NCBI GenBank assembly: GCA_022829145.1
Contig: CM040755.1
Location: 15,826,063-15,890,062 of the forward strand
Direction: 5' to 3'
Source of the DNA: Albula goreensis
Lineage: Eukaryota; Chordata; Actinopteri; Albuliformes; Albulidae
DNA length: 64,000 bases
Numbering within the stretch: the first letter of the stretch is position 1; the number at the start of each line of letters is the position of its first letter. This document shows, one piece after another, positions 13,176 through 25,505 of this stretch. Position numbers and translations under genes: made by a program. The notes under the pieces are model-generated. The model saw nothing but the letters and a program-made list of their open reading frames with translations. It had not been told where the DNA came from and did not search any database.

Positions 13176-16100
13176 GTGAGGAGGAAAGTAGTGCATGCAA
13201 CCATGCGTTCATTAGCATATCCACCAAACAGTCACACATTCACTGCTAACTGGTCAGGTTTAGTAAATCACTTCAGAGTATAAATGCAGTGATATGATAG
13301 TGCCCATCTTTGAAAATGTACACTATGGTAATCACTGAATCACATCACTGGATGTGAATGTGTATGGTCTGGTTATGAAAATTCACATGCATGTACATGT
13401 TTAACTTGACTTAAGACTGCTTATGAGCAGGAGTGTAGTTGTTGAGGGGGAGCTGCTATTGAGGGTGTGACTGCATGCTGGTTACCTTTGGATTTTTCAA
13501 ACACATTCTTTGTATTTTTTGCTAATGCTGCTGTTTTTCATTTTTATGGGAGATGCATCAGCCAGCACGGTCAGAAGTTCACATAGGCAGGCCCACCCAT
13601 ACACTGTTGTGCAGAATCAGTCAGTGAAGTGGTTGAAAAATAGCTCTGTCTGCATGGAGGAACATCATGCCCATTTCCTGCAGTGCATAAACAGAACAGG
13701 TCATGTTTTTGAACCTCCACCCACTCCTGCCTCCCTTTGTCTTCTTCTGGTAGATTAATGAGAGTGAGAGATGAGAAGTAATGAGGAATGTCAGGTGTGG
13801 CCATGTATGTCATCTCCGGCCTTGGCCGTACCAAAGTGCACGGCATCACGCTGGGGCTGGAGCTGGAGCAGGCTGGGGTTTTAATATGAAGGGTGCGAAG
13901 GCCTTGCTCCTGCCCAGAGCCAGAGTTTAAAGACCCTGATTACTGAGAGAAGAGCTGCCACCCCTGCGTTTCGCCACGCTCACTGCTGCGCCGCCCTGTT
14001 GCCAGGTAGACGCAACCCCTGGGAGCTGCGCAGACCCACTCCCTAAGTACTCAGAGTACTGCCAGACAAGCTCTCCATGGCCATAGGGATCAGAGATTGA
14101 CTTTGGTTCTGAAATGCTGTGGCAAGATCAGAGGGATTTTGGATTGCAACCCAATTTTGCGCACTGGGTGTAATAGTCCCAGAGCCAAGGGAAGCATAGG
14201 CCCTGGAATGAAGTGATTACTGCTGGGGTGGCAGGGGTTTATCTCTCTCACTCACTCTCTCCCTCTCTGTCTCGCTCCCTCCATCTTTCTGCTGCTCAGT
14301 GGGTAGCCCCCCCTCGCCAGCTCTACTCTTACTCAGTCTGTATTGATTTTGTTTATTTTTGTTTTTCTGTGCACTGTAAGAGTCTTGCACTAAAGCAGCC
14401 GTTAACCTCCTCCCCCACCTCAACTTGTGTGAATTGTTCTGGCCGGCTGTAATCTTCTTAACGGATTTGGCCAGAGGGCACAGAGCCTGGTACTTTACTC
14501 TGGTGGAGGTCATCCATGCTGCATGGGGCCTGAGCAGGTTAATCCAGTCCTCACAAACCCCTTACTCTGGCATTCAAGAAAAAGAGAGAGAGAGCGAGGT
14601 CATGTTAATGCCCTCTCTCTCTCACAGCCTCTCAATTAATCTCCGTCTGTGAATTTCTGAGACAAAGCAGAAGCCAGCGAAGGCCTTGTTTCTGGGGGCT
14701 CATTGCTGTATCTCACATATATACTCATGCCTCTCTCATTTAATGTCTGAATGTATGTTGAACAAATGGCCTCTCCCCTTGCAGAAATATTGGCAACCAC
14801 CTTGTGATTAGTAAGAGCATAGACGCATGCTATGGAAGGCCGAACTATGTCAGCTCTCTGGAGCATGCCCAGGCTCAGCTCACCCTGACCTACAATCGAC
14901 GAGGAAACCTGGCAATATACCTCATCAGCCCGCAAGGCACCCGCTCAACCCTGCTGGCCCCCAGGTAAAGCCCGAATATTTAACAAATGCACAGACACAT
15001 GGGCAAGATGCTGGCAAAGAAACATCCCAAGTGTCAAAGCGTGTATGTATAGATTAAATCTCACTAAGGTAATGGAATAATGTTGTGTTATGACAGATGT
15101 CTTCTCCCAAAGATAGTCATACCTCAGGCACTGAGGTCTCTGGTAGATTTTGGTTTCACTTTGCTCTCTTCTCATCTGTCTCTCTCCTAGGCCTCATGAC
15201 TACTCCTCCGAGGGCTTCACTGACTGGGCCTTCATGACCACTCACTCATGGGACGAGGACCCACGTGGGGAGTGGACCCTGGAGATTGAGAACGTCGCTG
15301 GGGCCAGCGACTATGGTAACCAGTCCCAGCCAAGTGAAGGCTGGTTTTCTCCCTCAGCGAGGGGCTCTGAGCTGATGTATAACTGATCAGAACTGAGTGT
15401 GAGACCGGCTGCTTCCTTACTGCGAGTTGGGGCTCAAAGAGGAGGCGTGCTGTGCAGAGATTACAAATTAGGAGCCGGGAGTGTTTTTACGCTCTGGGAC
15501 TGGGGGTTAGCAGAAACCGTATCAGTCAGTAACACAGAGTCTCACTCAACTCAGAAGTCTTCTTTTTGTTCAGTTTTTATGACCAGTCACAGCCCAGTTG
15601 TTTTTACTTCTGCGACTCCTTGTAAATCAGATTAATTAAATCTCCCCAAGTAAATCAAAAGCTGGGATCTCCCAGCCCACCCTCGTCTGTCAGACCGCCC
15701 ATCCGTCCTGGCGGGCTGTAAATCTGGGGCCCACAGTGAAGCAGGACAAGGAAGGAGTCATTGAGGCCTGACCCACTTCCATGATCCCCTCCCCCACCCC
15801 CCCCAACCCCCAATACCACTGCACCGTACTCAACTTGGGCCCCTCTGGCTGGTTTGCCTCATTTGAAATTCTGTGGGTGCGAATGAGTATGAACTGAATC
15901 TCTTATGTAAAAAAAAAAAAAAAAAAAAATCTCAAGTATTTTTGCCTTGCATAAGAGGTTCTCTCCTGGTCAGGTTTTTTTCCCCCAAATAGTTTTTCTC
16001 AATTAGATTTTTTTCCTCAGAGGAAGGGCTTTTAAGATATGTACTCCAAAGATTTTCACAAAGACAGTAAACATCAATGCTAATTGATTCCCTCACAGGA

Positions 16101-19100
16101 ATAAAGGTTTTTATTCTTCTTCTGTAGGGAATTCAAATTTTAAAGAAGAAAAAAAGTAATTAGGCTGCCTCCCATGAGAGCTCCAGCACCTTTAAATAGC
16201 AACCTTACATCACCTACTCTTTTTGCGCTATGAGTCAATAAAGCCTCCATCCCTCTAACTGTCTGTCCTCCCTCCCCCACAAACACAGGGACGCTGACAC
16301 AGTTCACCCTGGTCCTGTACGGCACTGGCTCCAGCTCCATCAATCTCTCTGGCTCCGACTTCAGCCAGCCATCCAACAACAGCTGCAAGACCTTTGATGA
16401 TAAGCAGGTCTGCATAGGTAAGTTATCAAGCATTGGGGAGACTGTGACCCCTGCAGGCTAACAGTGGTACTGCATTTAGTTATCATGACTATTTAAAAAT
16501 AGCCTTGTCTCTGTCCTCCCTGTCATGTAATTTTTCTTCAATATATAAAAGTTATTATTATTAGTCAGGAGTGCTCTTTGTACCTAGGAATATGCACCAT
16601 TGAGCATCAAAACTTAATGGGGCTCTGTTAGACTCTCAGAGGCACAGCACCATGTCTTTGGTTTGATTTTACATGGTATCTAGTGTTTGTGTGTGTAAAG
16701 AAGTGTTTGTGTAACACTATTAACATACAAGTTATTTACATTTTTTCCATTATATAACTCCTACAGACTCATAATTGGTTCAGTCCAGTTCCATTTCAGC
16801 TCCTTTCATGAACACACCGTTCAGTGAATGTCTGCATGTAGGCATTTACGATCAAACGTACAGTTCAGCTCACTGATCATGATAATGGGGACCGGTACAG
16901 CCTGAAGGGGAGTCTGCTCTGGGCTGTTTAATTTGGAATTAATAATTGGCCAGGAGAGACAGACAGGCAGATGAGTGGCAGCTTAAATCAGCAGAGCTGG
17001 TCCTCTTCAGCACTGTTCTGGAAGAAAACATGACCTTCTTCCCATTCTTCAGTATCTAAAACCACCTCAGGCCTAATGCGACCTATGCTTGTCCTCAGCT
17101 GTACATGTACCAACACTCAGAGAGCTTTCTCAAATACACTGTCCCACCTGTTTTTTGCTCCATACACAGTCTAAATTTGGCTGTATTGTTCAACTCCACC
17201 TGTGTTCCACCAGATACACACTCATAGCCATATCCACAGCTCATTGAAACAGACAACTCCACCTGTGTTCCACCAGATACACACTCATAGCCATATCCAC
17301 AGCTCATTGAAACAGACAACTTGATTTTCTCATGCTTAATTCATGATGGACTGTGGAAAAGTTTGGTCCACTTGCAGAAAACCTATCCAGAAAAGTTTTC
17401 CCAGAAAAATAATTCCTACCCATTTCCACTCTGGTTGGCACACTCTGAGGTCTTGCACATTGAATTCCCCTCAGCTCACCAAGGTGCACCTCCATATGAA
17501 AGCTTGTTGTAACCTGACCTTGAGCAGGGGACTGTATACACTGGGGAACGGACAGAGAGCAGGGCTTCTCAGAGGCTGACGCACTAATGAGGACCAGTTC
17601 ATCCACACCAGGGAACCAGGTTCCACCCACAAAGCCGACCCCCCTCCCAGGGGGGTGCAGAGTGGTCCCCTTTCATGCACACATATCCTTTTCCTCTATG
17701 AGTGGCTGAGCCCCAGATCTCCTGCTGCTTTAGATATCACCTCCACCCACTTAGGAGATGCAAATTACTGGCATGTTGATTTGGAAAATGGGATAAAGAG
17801 TGAAAATGCTGTCCCTGGAAGATTACGCTCCGAAATCACAGGAGGTGTCGAGTCAAACGGGCCTCTGTAATTCTCTGTATAATAAAATCACACGTAAACA
17901 TCATAAAATAAAACTGTCCACAAGGTTTTGCAGACCCTATAAAAATATAAATGGTGTCGGTAATGATGATGTTAATTCAGACAGGCTGTGTATTTGTGGT
18001 GTTATTTTTAATTGGCTTGGCTCCCCACAATGCCAAAATACAATAAATATGTCATATCTCCTCCTCTCTGAAGTAGCTGACTGTAATAACACAGCACTGG
18101 ATCAGCTGCAGGGCTCACACAGCAAAGCCTGACAACATATTCAGTATGGCAGCACACGGTGTGGTTGTTTTGTTTTATTAGCATAATTCTGAATAGTGCA
18201 CTGTACATCTGATATTCAGCCAGGTTGTGCTGCTATGAGGAAAATCCTTTGCTTTCATAATTTTCATAATTGAACTCTTTCTGAAGGAAAGTTGTTTAAG
18301 TGAAATAGTCTTTGTTAAGATAATGCCTTGGTTATCATTACACTGATATAATAGCTCGGTTTGCATGGATGTCTCAAATTACGTTCCTGTTGAGAATGTA
18401 TTGTTCCAAAGCGTTTCTGATGTTTACCTGTTGGCATGCGCAGCGCTCCTTGTCAGCAGTGGTTATGCTCTGTGCACATCCTGGAGGATTCAGGAACACT
18501 TGATAAATCGTTCCTCGTTAAAACATGTCAGTCCTCCTGATTCAAACTGGGTCTGGATTTAATATTCTTTGAAAGGAGTACTGGAAGGCAGCCAACACTG
18601 CAAATAGACACATCCTGGTTTAGAGGGCCCATCTCTTTGGCCATGCACCTTATCCCATGGGTGTGCACACATGCTTACGCTCTGCCCAGGTGACCTCCCT
18701 TAGTACAGTACCCCAGGGGGCTTTCTGTGAATTAACACATATATGCACCCCCTCTAGTCCGCCTGGCCCTATATCAGTCTGCCATTTAGCTATCAGAGTC
18801 TGCCATTTACTGCTGGTGTGTTTGTATGTGTGTTTGTTGCAGAGATGGAAAGAGAATGGGATTTTGCATGTGTGGGCAGGCACATGTGTAGAACTACTTA
18901 TTGTAGTTGTGAATAGGCCATACTAAGTGTGCTGCTGACATGCTTTGCTTTACCTTTTGGTTTGTAATATATGTTGCGTAAGAATGTCTAAATGTGCATT
19001 TCCTTCCAAAGTAAATCCAAAGGAATATTTCAAAAAGTGAAATATGAAGTCGATTTAATATACTCTAATCTGATTTGAAACTCTGCGTGTAGTGTAACAC

Positions 19101-19782
19101 TCACCAGGTGCACTGTATGATTTGAGAGGCTTAATTCCTCTATTTTCCTCTCTCAGAGTGCAGTCCTGGCTTCTCCTTATTCCAGCAAGGCTGTGTGAGG
19201 GACTGCCCCCCAGGCTTCACCCCCGGGTCACAGCAACTCAACTTTTCCCTGGAGAACTGGGTGGAGCTGTCGTCCGTCCAGGCCTGCCTGCCCTGCCACC
19301 CGTCCTGCCTGACCTGTGCCAGCCCTAGCTCCTCAGCCTGCCTCTCCTGTCCGCCTCACAGCCACCTACACCCCCTCTCCAGCACCTGCCTGCACCAAAA
19401 CCAGATTCTGCGCGAGTCCCCTGATGGTCCAGTGAGCCCAGGCGATGGCAAAGGCGCCCTCCAGCCAGAGCTGTCCTCCCACCTTCCCGCTACTGTGGCC
19501 GTGCTCAGCTGTGCCTTCATCGTGGCCACCTTTGTGGGCGTCTTCGGTCTGCTGCAGCTGCGTTCAGGCAGTGCCCCCTGTGGAGGGCAGACCAAACTGC
19601 ACACGCTGGAATCCGGAGCGGGTATCCGTGTGGGCTTTGGGATTGGACGGGGGAGGGTGGTCTCCTACAAGGGCATTCCCTCGGTGTGGGGGGACGACGG
19701 GGTCAACTCAGAGTCTGAGAACGATGAGTTTGACAGCCACAGCGAGAGGACTGCCTTTATCAAAACGCAAAGTGCTCTTTAA
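4036..19782 (+). CDS. furin: Furin proprotein convertase, 3' part of the gene (10 exons, 618 aa seen)
   Basis: Furin is a calcium-dependent, subtilisin-like (S8/kexin) serine endoprotease of the trans-Golgi network, endosomes and cell surface that cuts precursors after R-X-K/R-R. Exons: 4036-4124, 6921-7093, 9892-10104, 11738-11838, 12672-12775, 13058-13175, 14785-14964, 15191-15315, 16289-16417, 19157-19782. All introns are GT-AG and phases join without a break. The 618 residues correspond to about residue 194 to the C terminus of human furin (794 aa). Visible are the catalytic His (HGTRCAGE), the oxyanion Asn (ASGNGG), the catalytic Ser (GTSASAP), a P domain, a Cys-rich region, one membrane helix and a tail with YKGI and an acidic cluster. 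The catalytic Asp exon lies outside the window. Teleosts carry furina and furinb; the position beside fes and man2a2 identifies the locus, but I did not assign the copy. Confidence 0.96.
4247..4277 (+). repeat. 31-nt poly-T run in furin intron
   Basis: Uninterrupted T run about 120 nt after the donor of exon 4036-4124. No element could be recognised on either side; it may be the poly-A tail of a minus-strand retroelement or a plain homopolymer. Confidence 0.85.
6871..6909 (+). repeat. (CT)n microsatellite forming the acceptor pyrimidine tract of a furin exon
   Basis: CT dinucleotides with one interruption (CTTA) run to within about 10 nt of the acceptor AG at 6919-6920. The repeat therefore takes the place of an ordinary polypyrimidine tract for exon 6921-7093. 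Confidence 0.85.
7094..9891 (+). other. furin intron, AT-rich, no gene recognised
   Basis: Between exons 6921-7093 and 9892-10104. About 8980-9480 is very AT-rich with scattered TAATA/TACAA words and reads as decayed repeat or plain intron. A poly-A run lies at about 9814-9830 shortly before the acceptor. No coding potential is visible. Confidence 0.65.
10105..11737 (+). other. furin intron, no element recognised
   Basis: Intron between the oxyanion-Asn exon and the catalytic-Ser exon. The open reading frames on both strands look like chance frames. No repeat with recognisable ends was seen. Confidence 0.6.
12395..12645 (+). repeat. Degenerate minisatellite, about 35-bp unit, 6-7 copies, in furin intron
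   Basis: Successive units of 35, 44, 35, 35, 36 and 35 nt share the pattern TTTTACTGAG..TGTGTGTGACTG..ATGACAGT. Copies differ at many positions, so the array is old. It ends about 25 nt before the acceptor of furin exon 12672-12775. Confidence 0.75.
13176..14784 (+). other. furin intron, no gene recognised; CT-rich patch at 14237-14290
   Basis: Between the last peptidase exon and the first P-domain exon. It holds a CT-rich low-complexity patch at about 14237-14290 and a shorter GA patch at about 14580-14600. The moderately GC-rich part at 13800-14100 showed no family similarity in translation. Confidence 0.6.
14785..16417 (+). CDS. furin: furin exons for the P (Homo B) domain
   Basis: Three exons (14785-14964, 15191-15315, 16289-16417) code the beta-barrel P domain that stabilises kexin-family proteases. 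Recognisable segments are [55 protein letters not shown] and [11 protein letters not shown]. The integrin-type RGD of mammalian furin (RRGDLAI) reads RRGNLAI here. After LYGT comes a Ser/Asn-rich linker with potential N-glycosylation sites (NLS, NNS), then a Cys leading into the Cys-rich region. Confidence 0.93.
16418..19156 (+). other. Long furin intron before the last exon
   Basis: 2.7-kb intron. It holds the 63-bp tandem duplication at 17191-17316; otherwise it is AT-rich with no recognisable gene. Translated frames across the duplication repeat themselves only because of the duplication. Confidence 0.65.
17191..17316 (+). repeat. 63-bp perfect tandem duplication in furin intron
   Basis: The sequence starting CAACTCCACCTGTGTTCCAC at 17191 is repeated without visible differences from 17254, and the first five bases (CAACT) recur at 17317. 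Copies 17191-17253 and 17254-17316 look identical, which points to a recent duplication. Confidence 0.92.
19157..19782 (+). CDS. furin: furin last exon: Cys-rich region, membrane helix, cytosolic sorting tail
   Basis: The acceptor is TCTCAG at 19151-19156, and the first two bases complete a Glu codon. The exon codes furin-like Cys repeats ([28 protein letters not shown]), a Ser/Pro-rich stretch, a membrane helix (about [20 protein letters not shown]) and the cytosolic tail. The tail keeps the tyrosine sorting signal as YKGI (YKGL in human), an acidic cluster SESENDE with two casein-kinase-2-type serines (PACS-1 binding in mammals) and the family C terminus [11 protein letters not shown] (human ends FIKDQSAL). 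A Gly/Arg-rich insert ([14 protein letters not shown]) precedes the tyrosine signal and is longer than in human. Stop TAA at 19780-19782. Confidence 0.95.
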
Positions 19783-21226
19783 CCCACCTTCTCGCTCACG
19801 CCTCATTGCCTCTCACAATTCTTAATTATAGAATCACCCCCTTCCCCCCCACTTTCCCCTGGATCTTTTCTTTCTACCTTCATGGAGTTTTCTGGACTGT
19901 CAAGTTTCTTTCCTCCTGTGTTTTCTATGTCTTCCACTCTTCCTGCTGGTGACCTAATGGGACGCCTGTCCTGTGCAGCTGGGGTGTGGCAGAGCTCTGT
20001 GCACGCCCTCTTAGTTCACACCTGGGTGCCTCACTACTGCTGAGGAGGAAGGTGATTGGAGAACTCTATTCTAATGCCTCCACACACAAAATTTCATTGT
20101 TTGAGGGTTTTGGTTAATCAGGTTAGAGCAGAGACTGAGAGGAGTTATTTTCACAGAATGGTTCATTGTTTTTGGGGTTTTCTCCCCTACTTTAGGGTAA
20201 TAAAGATGATTATTGTTTTTTTGCTTCCTCCTTTATTATTTGGCATCGAAGGAGATGTGTCCCATCAGAGCGTAAATCAGTAGTAGCCCAGTTGTCCCAC
20301 CACCAATAGTAAACACTAAAGCTGTCTGAAGAGCAGGGAAAACAGAGGAGTGTCCACAGATAATGGGCAGGCACTCAGCATGCATCACCCATTTATGCCT
20401 GCTGTTAGTTTCACTGCAGGGACTCCACCGAACAGTCGAGCATCTTGCTTGCCTTTTCCCTCGGTTTTCACGGGTGTTTGAGAATGACTTCCATACTCAT
20501 TCATCCGTCCAGGAGACAAGAAGTTCTTCCCACACGTAAAAGATATTCACTGTGTCAGGGGAAAAGGAAGCTTATTCTTTCTGTGGTGGCGCCATTTTAT
20601 TTAACACTAAATAAGGTCATGACAGCTATGTATTCTGCTTGTATCCTGAGCTTGATCTTATCTCGGACGTAAGGGGAGTCAGACACTTCTGTCAAACATG
20701 ATCAAAAAGGTGTACCCTGGCATCAGTTATTGAAGCATCACAGCTAATCCGATGGGTAGGAGCAGAGCAAAGCTTCACACACACCAAAATGGTAATTTGG
20801 CATGTGCTGTCCATCACTGGTTCCTGCCAACCATTCCGGCTTCACTCTCCAAAACATTGCAAGCAAAACACGAAGGTTGATTCAAAGCAGTGAGCTTGTT
20901 TCTGCACATGATTACTTGAACCATTTTGGGTTTCACAAAGGCTCATTCTCCATCAGTAATAAATCCAAACAGGTAAAATGCTTTATTTTATTAGCCAGTT
21001 TATTTAAACTGCAGTTGAGTAAGAAGCTCCGAGACCCGTCTGTCACAGGGCCACAGGGCTCTGAAAAGTTCTAGCAGCATGGTCTTCAAGGCCAATTTAG
21101 TGGTAATTGTCCAAATTCAGCTTTGTGGCTTGTCGCTCATCAGTGCAAAGGGGTCGTAAAAATTTTCTCCTCAGCAATGTAATCGGGATCCCTGAGCTCT
21201 GAGTTGCTCTGGAGGGTCACATTTTG

Positions 21227-21264
<38 letters not shown>

Positions 21265-24200
21265 GTATTGTTCCTGACTGCCCATGTGTGTTAGCAAAAA
21301 TGGAAAAACATTGGAAGAGCTAGGAGAGGATCTTGGTGTGTGTGACTTAAATACAAGGGCTCAAACAGGCATTTCAGTGCAGCAATTAACCATTTGATGG
21401 CTGAATAGTCACAGCACAGTCATTAGAGTAAGACTGTTGTGCAACAGCCAGGGATAACTATGAGCTCTGTTTCCAAAGTTGTCTTATCTTGTCATTTGAG
21501 TCACTTAGTATCATATATTGAGCCTTGAATTTGGTCATTGTGAATGGACTTTTTTAGTGCAATAATTGAAATGACTAGAGAGCCCAATGACTACATGAAG
21601 AATATAACTTAAGGACTGATTTACTAGGTCTACTTCAATCCCAGTATTTTATCAGCAGGTGTGAGGGATTTTTGTTCATGAAGATGTTGCTTGCACAAAT
21701 ATGTATTTGGTGGCTAGTTGTTTATTAAAAGCAAGGCTCTAAGTAAATTGGCTTGAAACTTTTCACACACTGCTTATCTCCATTTACACTCCCCCATCAG
21801 TGACAGGAGAGCTAGATAAAATTGAATATTTCCAGTTGATTACATTCAGAGGGACACTGTTTTTCTTTTTCCTTTTTCAGAAATGTTCTGAGGGATTTGA
21901 TATACATATCTATGTTGAGAGATACATTTGTGCATATCCTTTTGCTGTAATTTGCATCTTTTTAATCTTCTTTTGAGTATAAAAAGAAATCCTTGATCCT
22001 TTTATATTTTCCAAGACCATTTTTATCGATGAGATTTCAGCATGTTTTAGGCCATGCCGATGGTCTCTGATACTGATATGACATGCAGACAAGGTGCCAT
22101 CACAGTCCTCATACCAGTTATGTCTATGATCTTCAAAGCACTGACATTGGATGGATATATAGTACAAGGCTCCTTTTAAAAGATGAAAAATACCAAGTGC
22201 TGATGGAAAAGCAAAGAAATGCCAGCATCTTCAAAGGGTTTCTCTGGGGGGGATGATGGGGGTCTCCTTCTTTTCGCAGATGTTCTCCTTTGAAACTCTG
22301 CTTGGCCTCAGTCCACCAGAACTGTAATGATGATATTAACTGCTCTCACCCTCCCCCAGCTTTTTCTGAAAGGCTTGTCTTTTCCCTTTCTCTCTATAAT
22401 GGCTTATGCCATCAGTAACATTATTTCTGTTGAAGTGGGTCTCTGCTGTTCTCTTGTTCCCCAGTTCCCCCTTTCACCTGTCCTGCCCAGAGAGTGCAGT
22501 GATTGAATGTGAAATCATTTATGGATGGTAATAAATTATTTTTCGGCCGTGTGTATGGTGAGGCAGCCATCAACTGTAAATCTTATACAATCCAGTGCAC
22601 GCCTAAAATGAAGCAATCATCTCCACTTAATGCACACTGCCTGCATTTCATTAATCAGAGTGCCTAATCCTGCTGTAATATCAGCTGTAATCAAAGCTGT
22701 GGAAGGTACCATTATAAAGAGGGAGGGGGTGGCTGTCATTTGATTATCAAGTGACAAACCATGCAAACAATGCCTGTCTCCATTCAAGCCCACTTGCCTA
22801 AACTGAGTAAATAAATAATCAGGTACCAAACTCTGGCAATGTGAAGGATTTTTCCCAAACAGAATTAAAAACCTGAAACCCTTTGCCTCACTGGTGATGT
22901 GAGTGAATTTGCTGTTGCTAGCATAAGTCAACTTTTTTAATTCTGCTTGGCATCACAATTTTTTTCTCTTATTTTTTCTTTATTACCCTTGAATATGAAA
23001 ATCTCTTGCATGTATGCAGTGTTGGTCCACAGAGCCCCACAGCAGTGAAAGAAGAGACGCCCCTCTTCAGTTCTGCCTTGATGCGCCAGCAGAGTGCTTC
23101 ACAGAACAAGGAGAAAGCGTGCCAAACAGTGCAGTGGGGAATAACCAAAGACTGTACATTTTTCTCAATAACATTTAGGCAGCTCTAACCTTGTGAAACT
23201 ATTGCATGGTGTGCGATGGCATGGGGGTGGACACCTCTCAATCCCCCCATGGTTTCACATGACTGGAGGTAAAATATCAGGCTCTGGCATTCCATGGCTT
23301 AACACCCCCTTGTTCTCTGTAAGGTGCAGTAGACCGAACCTGCCGGTTGCCTTGTAGGTCCACCGCCCCAGAAGGTTGAAGAAAATCAGCAGTGACATAC
23401 TTGTATCATATTTTTTTCCTTTCTTTTTTCCAGAAGTGGTCACCTGGTCAATCTGGCAGGGATGTAATGTGCCCTAGAGAAAACATGACTTTTTAAAGGG
23501 CTGAATGTCTTATCTGTGTACCATGAAATCTGCAGAAGAAAATCTCTGAATTTGGAGAGCTGTGCGTACGCACCCACTTGTGATGTGACCATCTCCTCAC
23601 ATGAGATTCGAGACACCTGTGTTTTCATGCAGTACTTTAGTAAGGTTGACCTATAATTATATCATTGTAAATGACTGTCTAAGATGGGAAAGCAAACTCT
23701 AAAATAAGGCCTATTTTTGTACTATATATATATGGTGCACAGTCATTTTTCTTGTAATTTAAAATTTATTTTGCTTGTTTTTTTTCCTTTTTATTTAATT
23801 GATGTCAATATGCGGTTTAAATAGATTCTACGTAAAATAAAAATCTATGCAAATTACAACAGTTGTTGACTTTATTATTCTATTAATTGAGAATGTGTTG
23901 CATTTGTCACTGATCGTTCCCTGTTCCAAGGAAAGCCTCAAACAGATTTAACAGCACTCACTGCTTTCTTCCTCATTTGTGTCCTAGTACACTGTAGTAA
24001 ACATATTCAACAGTCTATTCATACAAAAATATAACACAGCTTTATTAAATCCATTTTTCAGATCCTCTGGTGATACTGAAAATTAAAATGTGCCCCCACA
24101 AGGGAAAAAAAAACTGAATATCACCATATGTTAATTTCAGTATGTGAAATCTGCGTAAAGGGCTGTAACGAAAGAAAAGTATACTCTGCTTAAAGAAGAA

Positions 24201-25027
24201 ATGAATATTTTGTCTGCAACAAAAATCTTTTTTTTTTCCTCTGTGTGGTGTGTGTGTGCTTGTAAGACAGCTAAAATAAAGATTTGGTTTATGAACCCTA
24301 AACCTCTACAATTTAGTCTTGATCAGGCAAGGACAGAAATTCAATGAGTCTTTTACAGTGTCTTCAGCCCTTTTTAATATTCCCATCCTCATCTTTTATG
24401 ATGTATTGATTGCTGATTTGGATTTGTGTTAGACCTTCACTGGCAATACCCCAGTTCAAGTTGGGGATGCTGTAGTAGCATATTATGATTGATCTTGAAA
24501 TCTTTTATGCTTTTCACATTAAAATTTGAATTCAGTGGAATATTGATCGAGATTCTTTGCCTGCCTCCACAAGTATAATTTAGATAAAGTAGTGCTATAA
24601 ACTAATGTGTTCCAGTCTGACATGAAAAAATGGTGATGACAAATTTTTTAGTTATTCTTGTCATACATATTGTCAAACACTACTTCTTAACGGAAATCTC
24701 GTCTACCAATAATGCTTGCTGTTTTATCACTGGCCACACAAGCATAACATTTTACACAAAACTGTATATCGAAACACATATCGAATGAAGATGCGGTAGC
24801 CAAAAAAGTTCTGGATCAAACGTGCTGTGATTCACAAACGTAATAGGACTAAAACCAAATAACTGATTGCTTCAGAGGACTGCTTTCAGGAGGATGATCT
24901 CAGATGAGATTGTGGTGCTGTGTTATAACTGTTTTTGGTGTAACAGCACGTTAACCATTTTTCTCCTTAAGTGAACATAATATATCTCATGTTTTAGTTT
25001 ATTGTGTCACCTAAGTTTGGAATTAAA
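19783..25027 (+). other. furin 3' UTR and downstream region with several candidate poly(A) signals
   Basis: No further coding exon was recognised. AATAAA occurs on the + strand at 20199-20204 (about 0.4 kb after the stop), with more A/T-rich candidates near 20957, 22528, 23837 and 24278. A long 3' UTR reaching about 23.85 or 24.3 kb is possible but cannot be decided here. A 36-nt poly-T run lies at 21228-21263. The remaining sequence is AT-rich without recognisable elements. Confidence 0.5.
20199..20204 (+). terminator. Candidate proximal poly(A) signal of furin (AATAAA)
   Basis: First canonical hexamer after the furin stop codon, in GGTAATAAAGATG and followed by a T-rich stretch (ATTGTTTTTTTGC). 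It may be one of several alternative signals. Confidence 0.4.
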
Positions 25028-25435
25028 TCAAGACATTAGCAGCAGATCCTTTAGTAAGGTGCGAGGTGGGGCCTCCATGAATCGGACTTGTTTGTCCAGC
25101 ACATCCCACAGATGCTCAATTGGATTGAGATCTGGGGAATTTGTAGGCCAAGTCAACACCTTGAACTCATTGTTGTGTTCTTCAAACCATTCCTGAACCA
25201 TTTTTGCTTTGTGGCAGGGCGCATAATCCTGCTGAAAGAGACTATTTCCATCAAGGAATATCGTTTCCATGAAAGGGTGTACATGGTTTGCAACAATGTT
25301 TAGGTAGGTGGTATGTGTCAAAGTAACATCCACATGAATGGCAAGACCCAAGGTTTCCCCAGCAGAACATTGCCCAAAGCATCGCACTGCCTCTGCCGGC
25401 TTGCCTTCTTCCCATAGTGCATAGTGCATATTATT
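25028..25435 (-). mobile_element. Tc1/mariner transposase remnant (C-terminal DDE half), truncated
   Basis: Translation on the minus strand gives the second catalytic Asp in FQQDYAPCHKAKM and the Glu in SPDLNPIEHLWDVLDKQV, typical of fish Tc1-like transposases. Upstream the match goes on as AIHVDVTLTHTTYLNIVANH, then drifts through frame changes. The N-terminal DNA-binding domain and first Asp are missing, the C terminus breaks off after about LLKDLLL, and no terminal inverted repeats were found. Counting between the Asp of QQD and the Glu of PIEHLW gives 36 residues, so the copy may come from a DD36E-type lineage rather than the usual DD34E. It is an inactive fossil between furin and fes. 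Confidence 0.9.
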
Positions 25436-25505
25436 TGAACAAAATATGATTGTTGTACCGCATACAATTCTGGCTTTGTTTTTATTATTATTATTATTAA
25501 TATTA

